Below, piece by piece: positions 54,222 through 63,475 of a stretch of DNA of 64,000 bases. The first letter of the stretch is position 1, and each line of letters starts with the position of its first letter. The notes beneath the pieces are model-generated. The model made no database searches and was not told the DNA's origin. It saw nothing but the letters and a program-made list of their open reading frames with translations. A program made the position numbers and the translations under genes. Origin of the DNA: Amphibalanus amphitrite. Taxonomy: Eukaryota > Arthropoda > Thecostraca > Balanomorpha > Balanidae. Location: contig NW_024881710.1 in NCBI RefSeq assembly GCF_019059575.1, positions 369,001-433,000 on the forward strand, read 5' to 3'.

Positions 54222-55928
54222 CCGTTGTTTCGTGTAACATTGGCCCACTTTTTCGTTTTTTTGTCAATAACTCAATAATCTTTTTGTGAACAAGCTTAAG
54301 TGATTGGGTATAGAGAAATGCATCCTTCAGCTATTCAAAGCATATAAAATTATGTGTGCAGAAAATCTGCACACGCAATTTTTTTTTGAAAATACAAGTG
54401 GACAATGTTGCATGCTATTTTGGCAACTTTGGCCCAACACCATTTTCAATGGGAAATCAATAGTTTTTTGCTTTATTTCTCATTTTAGCTACTTGTATGG
54501 CAACATTGTCCACCTGAGAGAATTTTTAAAAAATAGTAATCATCAAACACATTAACATGTATTATAACGCAAGCAAGTTTGTACTCACCACAATGGCATA
54601 GTGTGGTTTTACATCACATTTGAAATCACAGAATGAAGTTTGAAACAGACCCTGGCCTGAGCAAACAGAAAGACAAAATTAAGACAAAAACGCAGTGCAA
54701 CAAAGCACTATATGACATAGCAAATGCTGAGCTTAACACCGGATCGCACCACACTGTGTTGTGTTGGCCCTACTCGAATCTGTACATTCCTCGGGACCCA
54801 ACAGGCACAGGTTGATTGACTTTTTCTTTCACGTCCTCCCGCATGTAAGTGTGTACATCCTCACGTGCTGGCCATCTGAACTTGCCTCCAGCACAGTTCT
54901 CCATAGCCTTGATCACAATGCCATCATTCGTGATGTCAATCACCTCTCCGTAGTAAGTGTCAGCATCATACATGAACTTCACAAAGTCGCCCTTGACCAC
55001 ATCCTCAGTTCTTGCAGGAGGTGCCTGGCCGTGATAGTCATCATCTGCATCTTGGTCCTGAAAGTCATCATCCAGGTCTACATCTGATTCTGCAACTTCA
55101 GACACTGAGTCATCTTGAACGGATGAGTCACTTTGGTTCGCTTCTTCATCGACTGACTTGTCACCGACACTCTTCCCGGCCTCTACGTCGAGCCGTTTGC
55201 GTTTCTGTCGTGGAGTTGTGCCCTCCGGACCTCGTTTCCTTTCAAGATGCTCCAGGACTGAAGCATCCACAGATGCACCGGCGACTGCGGGTTCCACCGG
55301 ATCGGAGGGAAGATTCTTAAGAACCTCCTGTCGGTCCAGAGGGTGGATTCCACAGGCGCGGAATCCACTTTTGATGTTCGCTGTGACGTTCGGATGGAGG
55401 TCTGTCACCAGCTGCTTCAGCAGGCCAGGGAACTCTTCTTTGGGGATGGTTGTGCCGGATGTAGCTGTTTTTGCCTCAGATTTCGAGGCAAAAACTCAGA
55501 TTTCGAGCTGGGCCAAAGTTACCCGGAATTGTCCTCAAAATGTGTGGCATCATTGTCCACCTCATTATTTTTTACTAAAAAAGCAGTTACAAAGCTGCAT
55601 TTTGGGGTAGCTGGAGCTTACCTCAATCACCACCAGTAGGATCCTGCCAACAGACGCTTGGTGAAACCTGATAGTGTCCTCACTGCATCCTACCCAACCA
55701 TGATTTTTCACGTAATTTGCAGGGGTTGGTTTACCCCCTAAAAAACCATAGATTTTTTGTTAGTATTAACCCAGGACTGCTACCCAGAATAACTAATGGA
55801 TGGCCTAATATAACCATGCTGGTAACTTTTCGGCAACAGACAAGTGAAAAATATTATAGCAGGAAAGATTATTTTTTCAGTCATGGGCCAAAGTTGCCTC
55901 TCAGGGCCAAAGTTGCACGAAACAACGG
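54222..55928 (-). mobile_element. Tigger/pogo-like element, 1.7 kb, internally deleted
   Basis: Terminal inverted repeats CCGTTGTTTCGTGTAACATT and its counterpart (CCGTTGTTTCGTGCAACTTT, read from the right end) differ at two of the first 20 positions. Both ends are flanked by TA, the Tc1/mariner/pogo target, and the empty site at 62503-62513 has a single TA. GGGCCAAAGTT motifs repeat inside both ends. It contains only the last part of a transposase. Confidence 0.9.
54770..55495 (-). pseudogene. Tigger/pogo-type transposase, C-terminal remnant
   Basis: The frame stays open for 241 codons before a stop at 54770, with an in-frame stop just upstream (55496-55498). The part VTDLHPNVTANIKSGFRACG followed by IHPLDRQEVLKNLP is characteristic of the end of the DDE region of Tigger/jerky-type transposases. 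After it comes an acidic, low-complexity linker and a final module with GDFVKFMYDADTYYGEVIDI and FRWPAREDVHTY. The DNA-binding domains and all three catalytic acidic residues are missing, so it cannot be an active transposase. Host domestication of the tail is conceivable, but the flanking inverted repeats make an element remnant more likely. Confidence 0.8.
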
Positions 55929-56174
55929 TATACCGATACCAAACCGATACCAACTTGGTATTCGGTATTTCAATCCTAATGTGTTTGGTATTTTGTTGGT
56001 ATCATGAACCCCGACTAATGTATAAGAGGCTAAGAAATCGGTAAAAAGTTGGTATTTCCCTCATGTTCCCAAATTGGTTTGGTTTCGGTATTTCTCCACG
56101 GTTTTGACTTTTGGTTGGTATTTGGTTTGGTATCGGTATTCCGGTTTTCCGTAACTGACATCACTAATTCCTTC

Positions 56175-56493
56175 CCTCCGCTCCATCTCGGGACCATCGT
56201 ACCCAAATTTTGATCCAGTGCTGGCTATCACATCTGAGTTTCTCTGGCGACTGGTGACGGACCAGGGATCGGCGAGGATATCGATTAGCCGAGAGGGGTG
56301 TGAAGCACTATTTGCGCCAGTACCTGCAAATAGCCACCGCGGACGGACGAGGGGCGAGGGATCGCTGACCGGGCAGGGGAGGGAAAGGGAGGGGGAGGGG
56401 AGGGGGCGGGCCTGCCGGAAATAACCGGCTGCGTCAGCGACGGCACTACCGAGGGAGGGGCGGCAGCGGCGGCGGCGGCGGCACTACCGGGGA

Positions 56494-56524
<31 letters not shown>

Positions 56525-57233
56525 GCTGGCCACGCCGCGCTGTTCGGCCTAACGCTGAATATGCCGCATTACGCAATGAATGAATGACGTCTATTCCATT
56601 GAAGCATGCCGAGAAAATTAAGCAGAATGAATGTAGATTAGGATATTTATGATCACCTGGAACAAGTGCAAACGTGAGGCAGAAATGACCCGGACCGGCC
56701 AGAGCATCATTGATACGCTAATAGCATTGCAACATCACGTAATTCTGACTAATCATATTCTTTGCCAGGTTGCCTCATCCTGTATCCTGTAACTCATGAT
56801 TGAATGAGTTGAACTTCGGGGCATGAGTCAACTACGGGTTGCGGTCAAGCGCGTCAAAATTATTGCTCAATGGCTGGACTTGGACCGATTACGCTGGACT
56901 GGAACATGGCTTATCTTTGGACTGTGGAACTGGATATCGTTATCCGTTAGGTTACATTTTTTCGGGATACCAGAGCTAGGCGTGCGCCTCACATGTGCTT
57001 GCGCAGCACCCGGCACTGTAGATAAAAAAACGACAAATAATCACAATCAAAGTTGACATTTTGCACGTGCTCTCTCACCCCAGCACCTGAATCAAATAGC
57101 CGGCTCCATTAATTACGGATTAGGTTTGCGTCAGTGTGAGAGCTTCAATTTGCCTTTACTTTCGCCCGTTCATAATTGGCTGCAAGGGTAGATAAATGTC
57201 AGGTGCTCGAAAAAAAAGTAACAACTGCAAGCG
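56175..57233. other. Spacer with CpG-rich block and (GGC)n
   Basis: 56330-56545 is CpG-rich, with GGGAGGGG repeats and a GGC trinucleotide run. It may be a CpG-island promoter, but no gene is recognised on either side. Open frames (proline- or glycine/alanine-rich) are compositional. Confidence 0.35.
56459..56524. repeat. (GGC)n trinucleotide repeat
   Basis: Two GGC/GCG runs (about 56461-56480 and 56495-56523) separated by CACTACCGGGGA. Confidence 0.9.
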
Positions 57234-57501
57234 TAAAGGCCTGGCTACACTATGCGTTTTCTGCGTGCGTTTTTGCAGGTTTGCGTGTTTTGCGTAATAT
57301 CGTTCTAGGAAAAAAGTTATAAACAATATAATTTTTACTTTGGTTATACACAAAAGCTAATATAACTTATGTAACTAAAATTTAAGGTGAAAAAACATCA
57401 CAAAAACGTAATATCGTTCTTTTTTCTAGAACGATATCACGCAAAACACGCAAACACGCAAAAAACGCACGAAGAAAACGCATAGTGTAGCCAGGCCTTT
57501 A
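57234..57501. mobile_element. MITE with about 80-bp inverted arms (AAGGCCTGGCTACACTATGC)
   Basis: The left arm begins TAAAGGCCTGGCTACACTAT and the right arm ends with its exact reverse complement; inner arm sequence (GCGTTTTCTGCGTGCGTTTT, TTTGCGTGTTTTGCG, ATATCGTTCTAG) is mirrored with few changes. 268 bp overall. Target duplication is TA or TAA. No coding sequence. Confidence 0.9.
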
Positions 57502-57599
57502 CAGGGCGTTCAGCTTTTGAACATCAACAGTGGAACAAGACTCAGGGCCAGAGCTTTCCTTGCTGTGGTAAGCTGGCCGTCATATGTCCAAATGAGATA

Positions 57600-58640
57600 A
57601 AATGCCACAGCAGCAGGGCGGGGACGCCGCCGGTAGCATCCAGACCGGCGTCCCGCCGCTGCAGACTGCAGGGACCGAGGTCGGTCGCAGAAGCCGCGGC
57701 TGTTGCAGTGGGTCCAGTCGGCGGTCAGACAGAGGGACCACTCGGAGGTCAGACAGAGGGCAACAGCCGGTCCGGCCCGGCCCGGCGGCGGACAGGGTGT
57801 TCTGCAGTCACCACCCCCGGCGACTGGGAACCGGTTCAGCGCCGCGCCGACCGGCCACAAAACCCACTATGGCGGCACGGCTCGAGCCGGCTAATCAGGG
57901 CTCCGCGGCCCGGCGGGCTGGAGGTGGAAGGAGCCGTGACGGTCAGCCGCTCACCAGACGAACGGGTGGAACAGAGAGAACGGTCGGGCCGGCTGGAGAC
58001 ACCACCGGTCCACCGCTCGCCGTCCGTTCGGCCGGCTGACGCAATACCGCGGCGGCGGCACAAACACCCTCGGAGCCGAGCGGCGGCGCTCCCTCCGTGC
58101 CGGCGGGCCGCCGTCCGCCCCTCCCCACCGTCCCGTCCACCCCTCCCCTCCGTCCCGTCATGCCAGCGGCGAAAACATGACCGGCCGGCGGAAAAACAAA
58201 CCGCCCGCTGTTAGCGTTGGTCCCTGGACGACGCCGATCGAGGAAGCCTGAGCCCGCAAACCCGCCTCTCCCTTCTACTGTAGCCTCGATACCGAGCCTC
58301 TTCAAACCAGCAGTGGGGCACGTCCGACCAGACAGGATATTTTCTGACGAGCGTCTGTCGAGCTCATCACGCCTCGTCAGCGGGTTCCGGTATGAGGACT
58401 CAGAACTTACGTCAGAATTCAAAGAGTCACGCAGCATGCCAGTCTACAAGAGCCGACGCCAGCGTTTCCATAGAAACGTGACGCAGCAAGTGATGCGGCA
58501 TTTCCAGCCGAGGCCCTGCCTCGTCATGGATGCGATGCGATTTAGCGTTGTGGGTCGGTCACACGCCGCATTCCATTCCATCCCACGATCACGAAGCGCA
58601 GAGGAGTCTCCACAAGGACACACCAGCGCCATCTGTTAGC
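57600..58640. other. CpG-rich block, no gene recognised
   Basis: Highly CpG-rich from 57600 to about 58200, then ordinary. Several overlapping open frames of 75-168 codons exist on both strands, as expected where stop codons are rare. None contains a domain that I know. A promoter or first exon is possible. Confidence 0.35.
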
Positions 58641-60041
58641 CGAGGCTGGCAGTGGCAGCTATACCGACGGTGACATCTATCGGCCGGCACTCCGGCTAAA
58701 GCAGGGAGTGAGGGAAGACGAGGTGAGCATTGAGCATGAAGGAGAAATTGAGCCACCTGAGGCTCCCATGAGTGAGCTAGAGCCTGATGTCACTTGAGAC
58801 CATCAAGAGCGTCATGAGACTCGCAGCCCAAGTTCTCGACTGCGTACGTATGTTGTGACTTGTGTGGTGGTGAGAAGCCTGGCCAATCCAAGCCAGATAT
58901 TTCCCAGACCCTCCCCGCCACCTGGTGACAGCTTGCACTAGTTTCCTCCTCCCACCCATCTGGTGGCGGAACTTTATACTAGTTTGCCGAAAATCGCTGA
59001 TGGGTAGGTGGTTGCTGTGACACCGCGTACGCCATTTTCACGAGAATTTGCCAGTGACTAAGCAATCAAGCTAAAACTTCTGGGAGCTCAAATGTGAGAG
59101 ATTCGGCAGACAATAATGTTGCTCGAGCACTTTTATTGTAATTCCATAGCTTAATTAACAAAGGTATTGCACACACAGGCAAGCGTTCGACATTCGAATT
59201 GTTCGTAGTCTTGATAATGTCACACAATTGTACGGCATTGCTGATAAGGGCCGAGCTGAACCGATACCCCCTGAAACTAACAGCATCACCATGCAGCGAA
59301 CTCTGCCTAAAACAGCTGACTGCTGCGACTTGCAACTAACAGCTAGAGCGGATAGCCTCCCCAGAACTCGAGCTGCGGTCTGGCCGTATCGAAACACAGC
59401 CACCGCACTGGACCCTGTACAGGACAGACTATCAACAAAACACAGCACTAGGACACAGAACATGCTATCTACTGGACAAACTGCACCAGAACTGAGAACA
59501 GACTACCTGGACAAACTGCACGGCACAGACTGCCCATGGGAAACTACGCACAAGACACAGACTACCCAACCGCCACAGCCTATTGAACATATTACACCAG
59601 GCCACAGACAGCCCACCGGATGCCGGCTTACGCAGTGATGCGTATTCGGCCCAGGATGCCAACATCACTCTTAATAGAAAGCGTTAATAGCGTGTTACTG
59701 TAGCCCCTAACTGGACACACAGCACAGACTAGCAAGCTGACGTCACAATACAAGAGAATACGGTATTCAGACCAGATGGCTATGCTCTACTCGGCAAATA
59801 TCCCCGCTGGCGCCGAGTAAACCAAAACCGTGTAACCTGACGGATCGGAGGCTGGAAGCTTCTCGCCGCCGTCAGCTGACCAGCCTCAGAGTAAACACAA
59901 TTAGACAGCAAAGCCGTCTGCAGGAACAGAGCTGCGCCACTCAGTCAGCCAACTGGGCTGCTAGGGGGGGAGGGGGAGGGGGATGGGACGCCGCCGCTCA
60001 GGCGTCCGACTGGGCTGCTGAAGGGATTGGATCCGCGGTTA
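58641..60041. other. 3' flank of IBA57, no other gene seen
   Basis: Contains a TTTATT (59132-59137; AATAAA on the IBA57 strand) about 900 bases past the IBA57 stop, and a G-rich tract at 59964-59984. The plus-strand frame 59228-59638 is threonine/glutamine-rich with no domain. No repeat copy recognised. Confidence 0.35.
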
Positions 60042-61109
60042 TCAGCCGGTTCTGTTTTGCGGGTCTTTGGCGGCCTCCTGTGGCCACCAGTCCGGCCGAT
60101 GAGTAGTCACCACGCAACCGTCACCTTTCAGCGTCAGCTCGGGCGCCGCCAGGCACTCCGCCACGCGCATCAGGCCGATACCGTCCGGCCCGCTGACAGC
60201 CAGCACTCTGCCCAGCGGCCGTCCCGCGCCGGCGCCGCGCACCGCCGCACCCACAGCCGCGTCTCCGGGCGGCCGCGAGAAGTGCAGCGGCATCACCCGC
60301 TTCCTGATCACTCCCGTGTGGTGTGTGCGTGCCGTCAGCTCCTGACCCACGTAGCAGCCCTTGTGGAAGCTGACGCCGTGCAGGTAGTCGGCGTTGTACT
60401 CGAGCGGCGTGCAGGCGGCGTACGGCACCTCGTCGGCGCCCTCAGCCACGCCCAGGCGGTAGCGCAGCGGCCGCGGGTCCGGACCGGTCCTGGCAGTCGG
60501 CAGCACGTCTCGCGGCAGGGTGAACGCGTCCAGAAGCAGGCGCCAGCCGAGCGCAGCCAGCCGGGGGTCCCGGGACGCCGAGATCAGACCCTGGGCCGGC
60601 TGCAGCGGCAGTCCCAGCGGCCCCGTGGCGTGCGGCGAGGCGCCGTGCTCTGTGCACTGGACGGCGGACAGACCGCTACCGTCGGCATCGGCCGCCTCCT
60701 GTACCACAAACACGGCCGTCTGCTCGGTCACGTCGTCAATCTCGATGGCGCGTCGCACCCGGTATATTTTCAGCATGCTCTGCAGCTTGGAGGTCATCGA
60801 GCGGTCCACCTCGAGGAAGAAGCTGCCGTCATCGTCGTGTTGGTGGATCAGCAGGTCGAACAGCACGCGACCCTTGTTGTTGAGCATCATGGCATAAATG
60901 GCCCGAGCGCCGTCCTCGAAGTGACGCATGTCATTGGTGACGAGTCCCTGGAGGAAAGGCACCGCCTGCGGTCCCCGCACGCGCACCAGACCTCGCCCGG
61001 TCAGCGGGTACATCCAGTGACTGGGGCCGGCGCTCAGCTGACGGACGGACCGGACGGCAGAGCTGACTGGGCGGCCGCCCAGATGTCGCCAACAGCTTCT
61101 GGCCAGCAT
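60042..61109 (-). CDS. IBA57: IBA57, mitochondrial iron-sulfur cluster assembly factor
   Basis: 355 residues, intronless. IBA57 is a folate-binding, GcvT/YgfZ-type protein that works with ISCA1/ISCA2 in mitochondrial [4Fe-4S] cluster assembly. The family signature KGCYVGQE is at residues 250-257 (C252), preceded by PLEYNADYLHGVSFH. The N-terminal GcvT-like fold includes GLVTNDMRHFE, AIYAMMLNNKGRVLFDLLIH and DPRLAALGWRLLLDA. The first 27 residues are basic and hydroxylated with no acidic residue, as in a mitochondrial targeting peptide. Length agrees with animal IBA57 (about 350). The start at 61109 was chosen because it alone gives this leader. Residues 205-216 and 281-297 are alanine/glycine/proline-rich, reflecting GC-rich codons. 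No neighbour shares its pathway. Confidence 0.95.
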   Translation of the reverse strand: MLARSCWRHLGGRPVSSAVRSVRQLSAGPSHWMYPLTGRGLVRVRGPQAVPFLQGLVTNDMRHFEDGARAIYAMMLNNKGRVLFDLLIHQHDDDGSFFLEVDRSMTSKLQSMLKIYRVRRAIEIDDVTEQTAVFVVQEAADADGSGLSAVQCTEHGASPHATGPLGLPLQPAQGLISASRDPRLAALGWRLLLDAFTLPRDVLPTARTGPDPRPLRYRLGVAEGADEVPYAACTPLEYNADYLHGVSFHKGCYVGQELTARTHHTGVIRKRVMPLHFSRPPGDAAVGAAVRGAGAGRPLGRVLAVSGPDGIGLMRVAECLAAPELTLKGDGCVVTTHRPDWWPQEAAKDPQNRTG

Positions 61110-61733
61110 CGCGGCAAGGGGCGACCGGAAAACCTAGGTGGACCAACAAGGCAGCTCAGAAAGGCATCAACAGAGTGCGACGTGCGTTGCTTCATAAACA
61201 AGCTTTTTGTGAGTTTTTTTTTCTCTCTGTATAAACACCATACAGCTTTTACCACACCATACCCGTAATATCAAATGCGAACGAAACTTCTATCCAAATA
61301 TCGAGGGACGTCATATCTATTTGACTTAAAAAGCAAAAAGGGTTTTTAAAAAAATCAATAACGATAAGACGGAAAAATATCTACCCACATGCCTCTGCAC
61401 GATAATTGGTGCAAAAATTTCCCATGGAAACCAGATAGCTATGTTAAAAAAGCCTATGGCCGACAGAGCTCACAGTGCTAAAGTAACTCATCTTTGCAAT
61501 GAAACTTAGTGCTTCTGAAAACCAAATCAAACGCTCCCGTCCGAACAATTTCGGTTCGTTCCTCAAAATTCGACACCGTTTTCCCGATATCCTGGCTCCG
61601 ATGAATTTGGCTTTCCAAAATAAATAGATTTTCACCATAGTTGACAGAAATGGAATATGACAAGAGATGAAAGGAGTAAGGAAAAGGTCACGGCGTCGCA
61701 TCAGACATACACAACAGACAACGTCGAGTACCA
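61110..61733. other. Upstream region of IBA57
   Basis: AT-rich beyond about 61180. No TATA box placed correctly for a TSS near 61130 was recognised. No gene. Confidence 0.3.
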
Positions 61734-61798
61734 GCAGCCGTGGTAGCTATGACTGACAGACAGCCGTGGTAGCTACGACTGACAGACAGCCATGTCAG
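61734..61798. repeat. Short 30-bp tandem repeat, two units and a part
   Basis: CAGCCGTGGTAGCTACGACT followed by GACAGA repeats at a 30-base step, then decays at CAGCCATGTC. Confidence 0.75.
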
Positions 61799-62272
61799 CG
61801 GCGACGGACAGACGGAGAGTAGTCGACGTAACAACCTGCGACCGTTTGTGGACCGTCCCCAGTGAGGAATACGACTGTTTGGACACGAGCCACGCCGGAA
61901 ATCAGCCGCGGAGTTCAAAGAACGGCCAGGAACGTGTCTAGCCTCGTAGCCTGGGGAGAAGACCACTGCAAATGCCGGGCACAGTAAGCCTGAAGCAGCG
62001 TCAGCACACCGCGTATGGAGGTAAAGGCAACCTTTCCCGGGTGACAGCGGCTCGGTGACGATGCTTCCGGACATGTCGGAGAAGAAGATGTACCAGCAAG
62101 CCTAGAAGATGGACCAAAAACCCAGGGATGGACCAGCTAGCTAATGCCGGACCAAAAGCTGAATAAGAAGAACAAAGTTCAATCGAAAAGGCTAAATGAA
62201 ATTGGCCTGAAGTGAGAGCGGGCAACGGCCACCTGCACCAAGCAATGACACAGCAAAAGCCTCAAAAAGGAC
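61799..62272. other. Spacer, no gene seen
   Basis: No supported coding or RNA feature. Confidence 0.3.
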
Positions 62273-62534
62273 TAGTGATGTCAATTACGGAAAATCGGAA
62301 TACCGATACCAAACCAAATACCAACCAAAACCGTGGAGAAATACCGAAACCAAACCAACTTGGGAACATGAGGAAAATACCAACCTTTTACCGATTTCTT
62401 AGCCCCTGAAACATTAGCGAGGGTTCATGATACCAAAAAAATACCAAACACATTAGGATTGAAATACCAAATACCGAGTTGGTATCGGTTTGGTATCGGT
62501 ATACCAAAAAGTTGGTATCCGATTGACATCTCTA
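62273..62534. mobile_element. hAT-like MITE, intact copy (GGTAT/GATACC-rich)
   Basis: 262 bp from TAGTGATGTCAATTACGG to GATTGACATCTCTA. Flanks AAAAGGAC and ATAAGGAT match at six of eight positions, a decayed 8-bp duplication. It is the uninterrupted relative of 54189-56166 in inverse orientation and shows the pre-insertion TA site of the Tigger-like element. Confidence 0.85.
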
Positions 62535-62640
62535 ATAAGGATTAAGGACCCACTTTTTTATGATTATTCATTACTTTGTCTTTTTTTCATTATCTGTCAA
62601 TAAAACTGCCTCGCGGTCCGAAGGAGTTTCACGACCTAGT

Positions 62641-62765
62641 ATCCTTCAGAGGTCTCACAACTTGTATACCTCGAATTTTGCATAAGGTCATAGGTCGGTC
62701 ACGTGACCTCACCATTATAAGTCAATAGGGGGGGGGGGGATATGGAAACTGTGATTTTAGCACCG
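62641..62765. mobile_element. Fragment of a TTAA element (CCCTCGCC subfamily interior)
   Basis: CAGAGGTCTCACAACTTGTA through GGTCACGTGACCTCACCATT and ATAAGTCAAT corresponds to 9713-9802 in TT4. No ends are present. Confidence 0.6.
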
Positions 62766-62781
62766 GTAATGAACCTAAACT

Positions 62782-63180
62782 AGGGCTGCGGAGTCGATGG
62801 ATTTTTAGAGACTCCAACTCCCACTCCGGGAAGAACTGCCGTATCCGACCGACTCCAACTCAGACTCAGACTCCGCAGCCCTGCCAGGGCTGCAGAGTCG
62901 ATGGATTTCCTTTGAGTCAGACTCCGGCTCCGGTTCCCAAAATGGACCAACTCCTACTCCGACTGCGCAGCTCTGTCTCAAACTACCCCAACCACATGGA
63001 TACATGTACTGACGGCACACAAAATCAACTATTAAATGTGTTTTAAATTTGGCTAAGGAACAACTCTGACCATAGATGGAATCGAAGCTTCAAGCAATGA
63101 TATTTCCGTGACTGTAAACAAAATCTTACAGAGTTCGGTAGCTCCGACTCTGACTAGAACTGTCAACTCCGTCTAATGCT
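62782..63180. repeat. GACTCCGACTCC-type degenerate repeat
   Basis: AGGGCTGCGGAGTCGATGGA (62783) and its inverse around 62870-62884 enclose units of GACTCC/GACTCA; a second unit starts AGGGCTGCAGAGTCGATGGA at 62886. More diverged pieces continue to about 63175. Short repeat of unknown class. Confidence 0.7.
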
Positions 63181-63299
63181 GATCTCAAACTTCAACGCCA
63201 TTATCAGAAAACTCTATTCTAATTTCCCAAACCCCGAAATCTCAACATATTGGTATCTGGATCATATGGGGGGGGGGGGGGGTGCATAAACGTCAAGCG

Positions 63300-63381
63300 C
63301 CTGTCACGCTTCGAACCCGGACTGTTATAACCGGGAACGCATGCTCTCACCACACGGATTCCAACGCTCTATGAGCTACAG
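63300..63381 (-). repeat. tRNA-like sequence, possibly SINE head
   Basis: On the minus strand, TGTAGCTCATAGAGCG resembles an A box and CCGGGTTCGAAGCG a B box, with CCTGT and ACAGG at the two ends. The spacing is too long and the stems too poor for a functional tRNA, so a tRNA-derived SINE fragment or pseudo-tRNA is more likely. Confidence 0.35.
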
Positions 63382-63475
63382 GACCGTATTATGTCGAGCG
63401 ATATTCCCAACATTAATATGTACTGGAATTGGAACACTGGAATTGGAACTGAATGTCATAATACCGCACTGCTTA

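Larger units (their letters stand above)
54189..56166. mobile_element. hAT-like MITE split by a Tigger-type element
   Basis: Ends TAGAGATGTCAAT (54189) and TGACATCACTA (to 56166) are inverted, and the flanks carry an exact 8-bp duplication, ATTCCTTC, at 54181-54188 and 56167-56174, as in hAT-superfamily insertions. The body is made of GGTAT/GATACC-rich sequence. The intact relative at 62273-62534 shows that 54222-55928 plus one TA was inserted later. Confidence 0.9.

Noticed and set aside
57602-58639. Several 75-168-codon frames in the CpG-rich block
   Set aside because: Mutually overlapping on both strands and explained by scarcity of stop codons in GC-rich DNA.
60027-61268. 413-codon plus-strand frame opposite IBA57
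   Set aside because: It is longer than IBA57 but arginine/histidine/glutamine-rich with no domain; the minus strand carries the KGCYVGQE signature and a targeting peptide.
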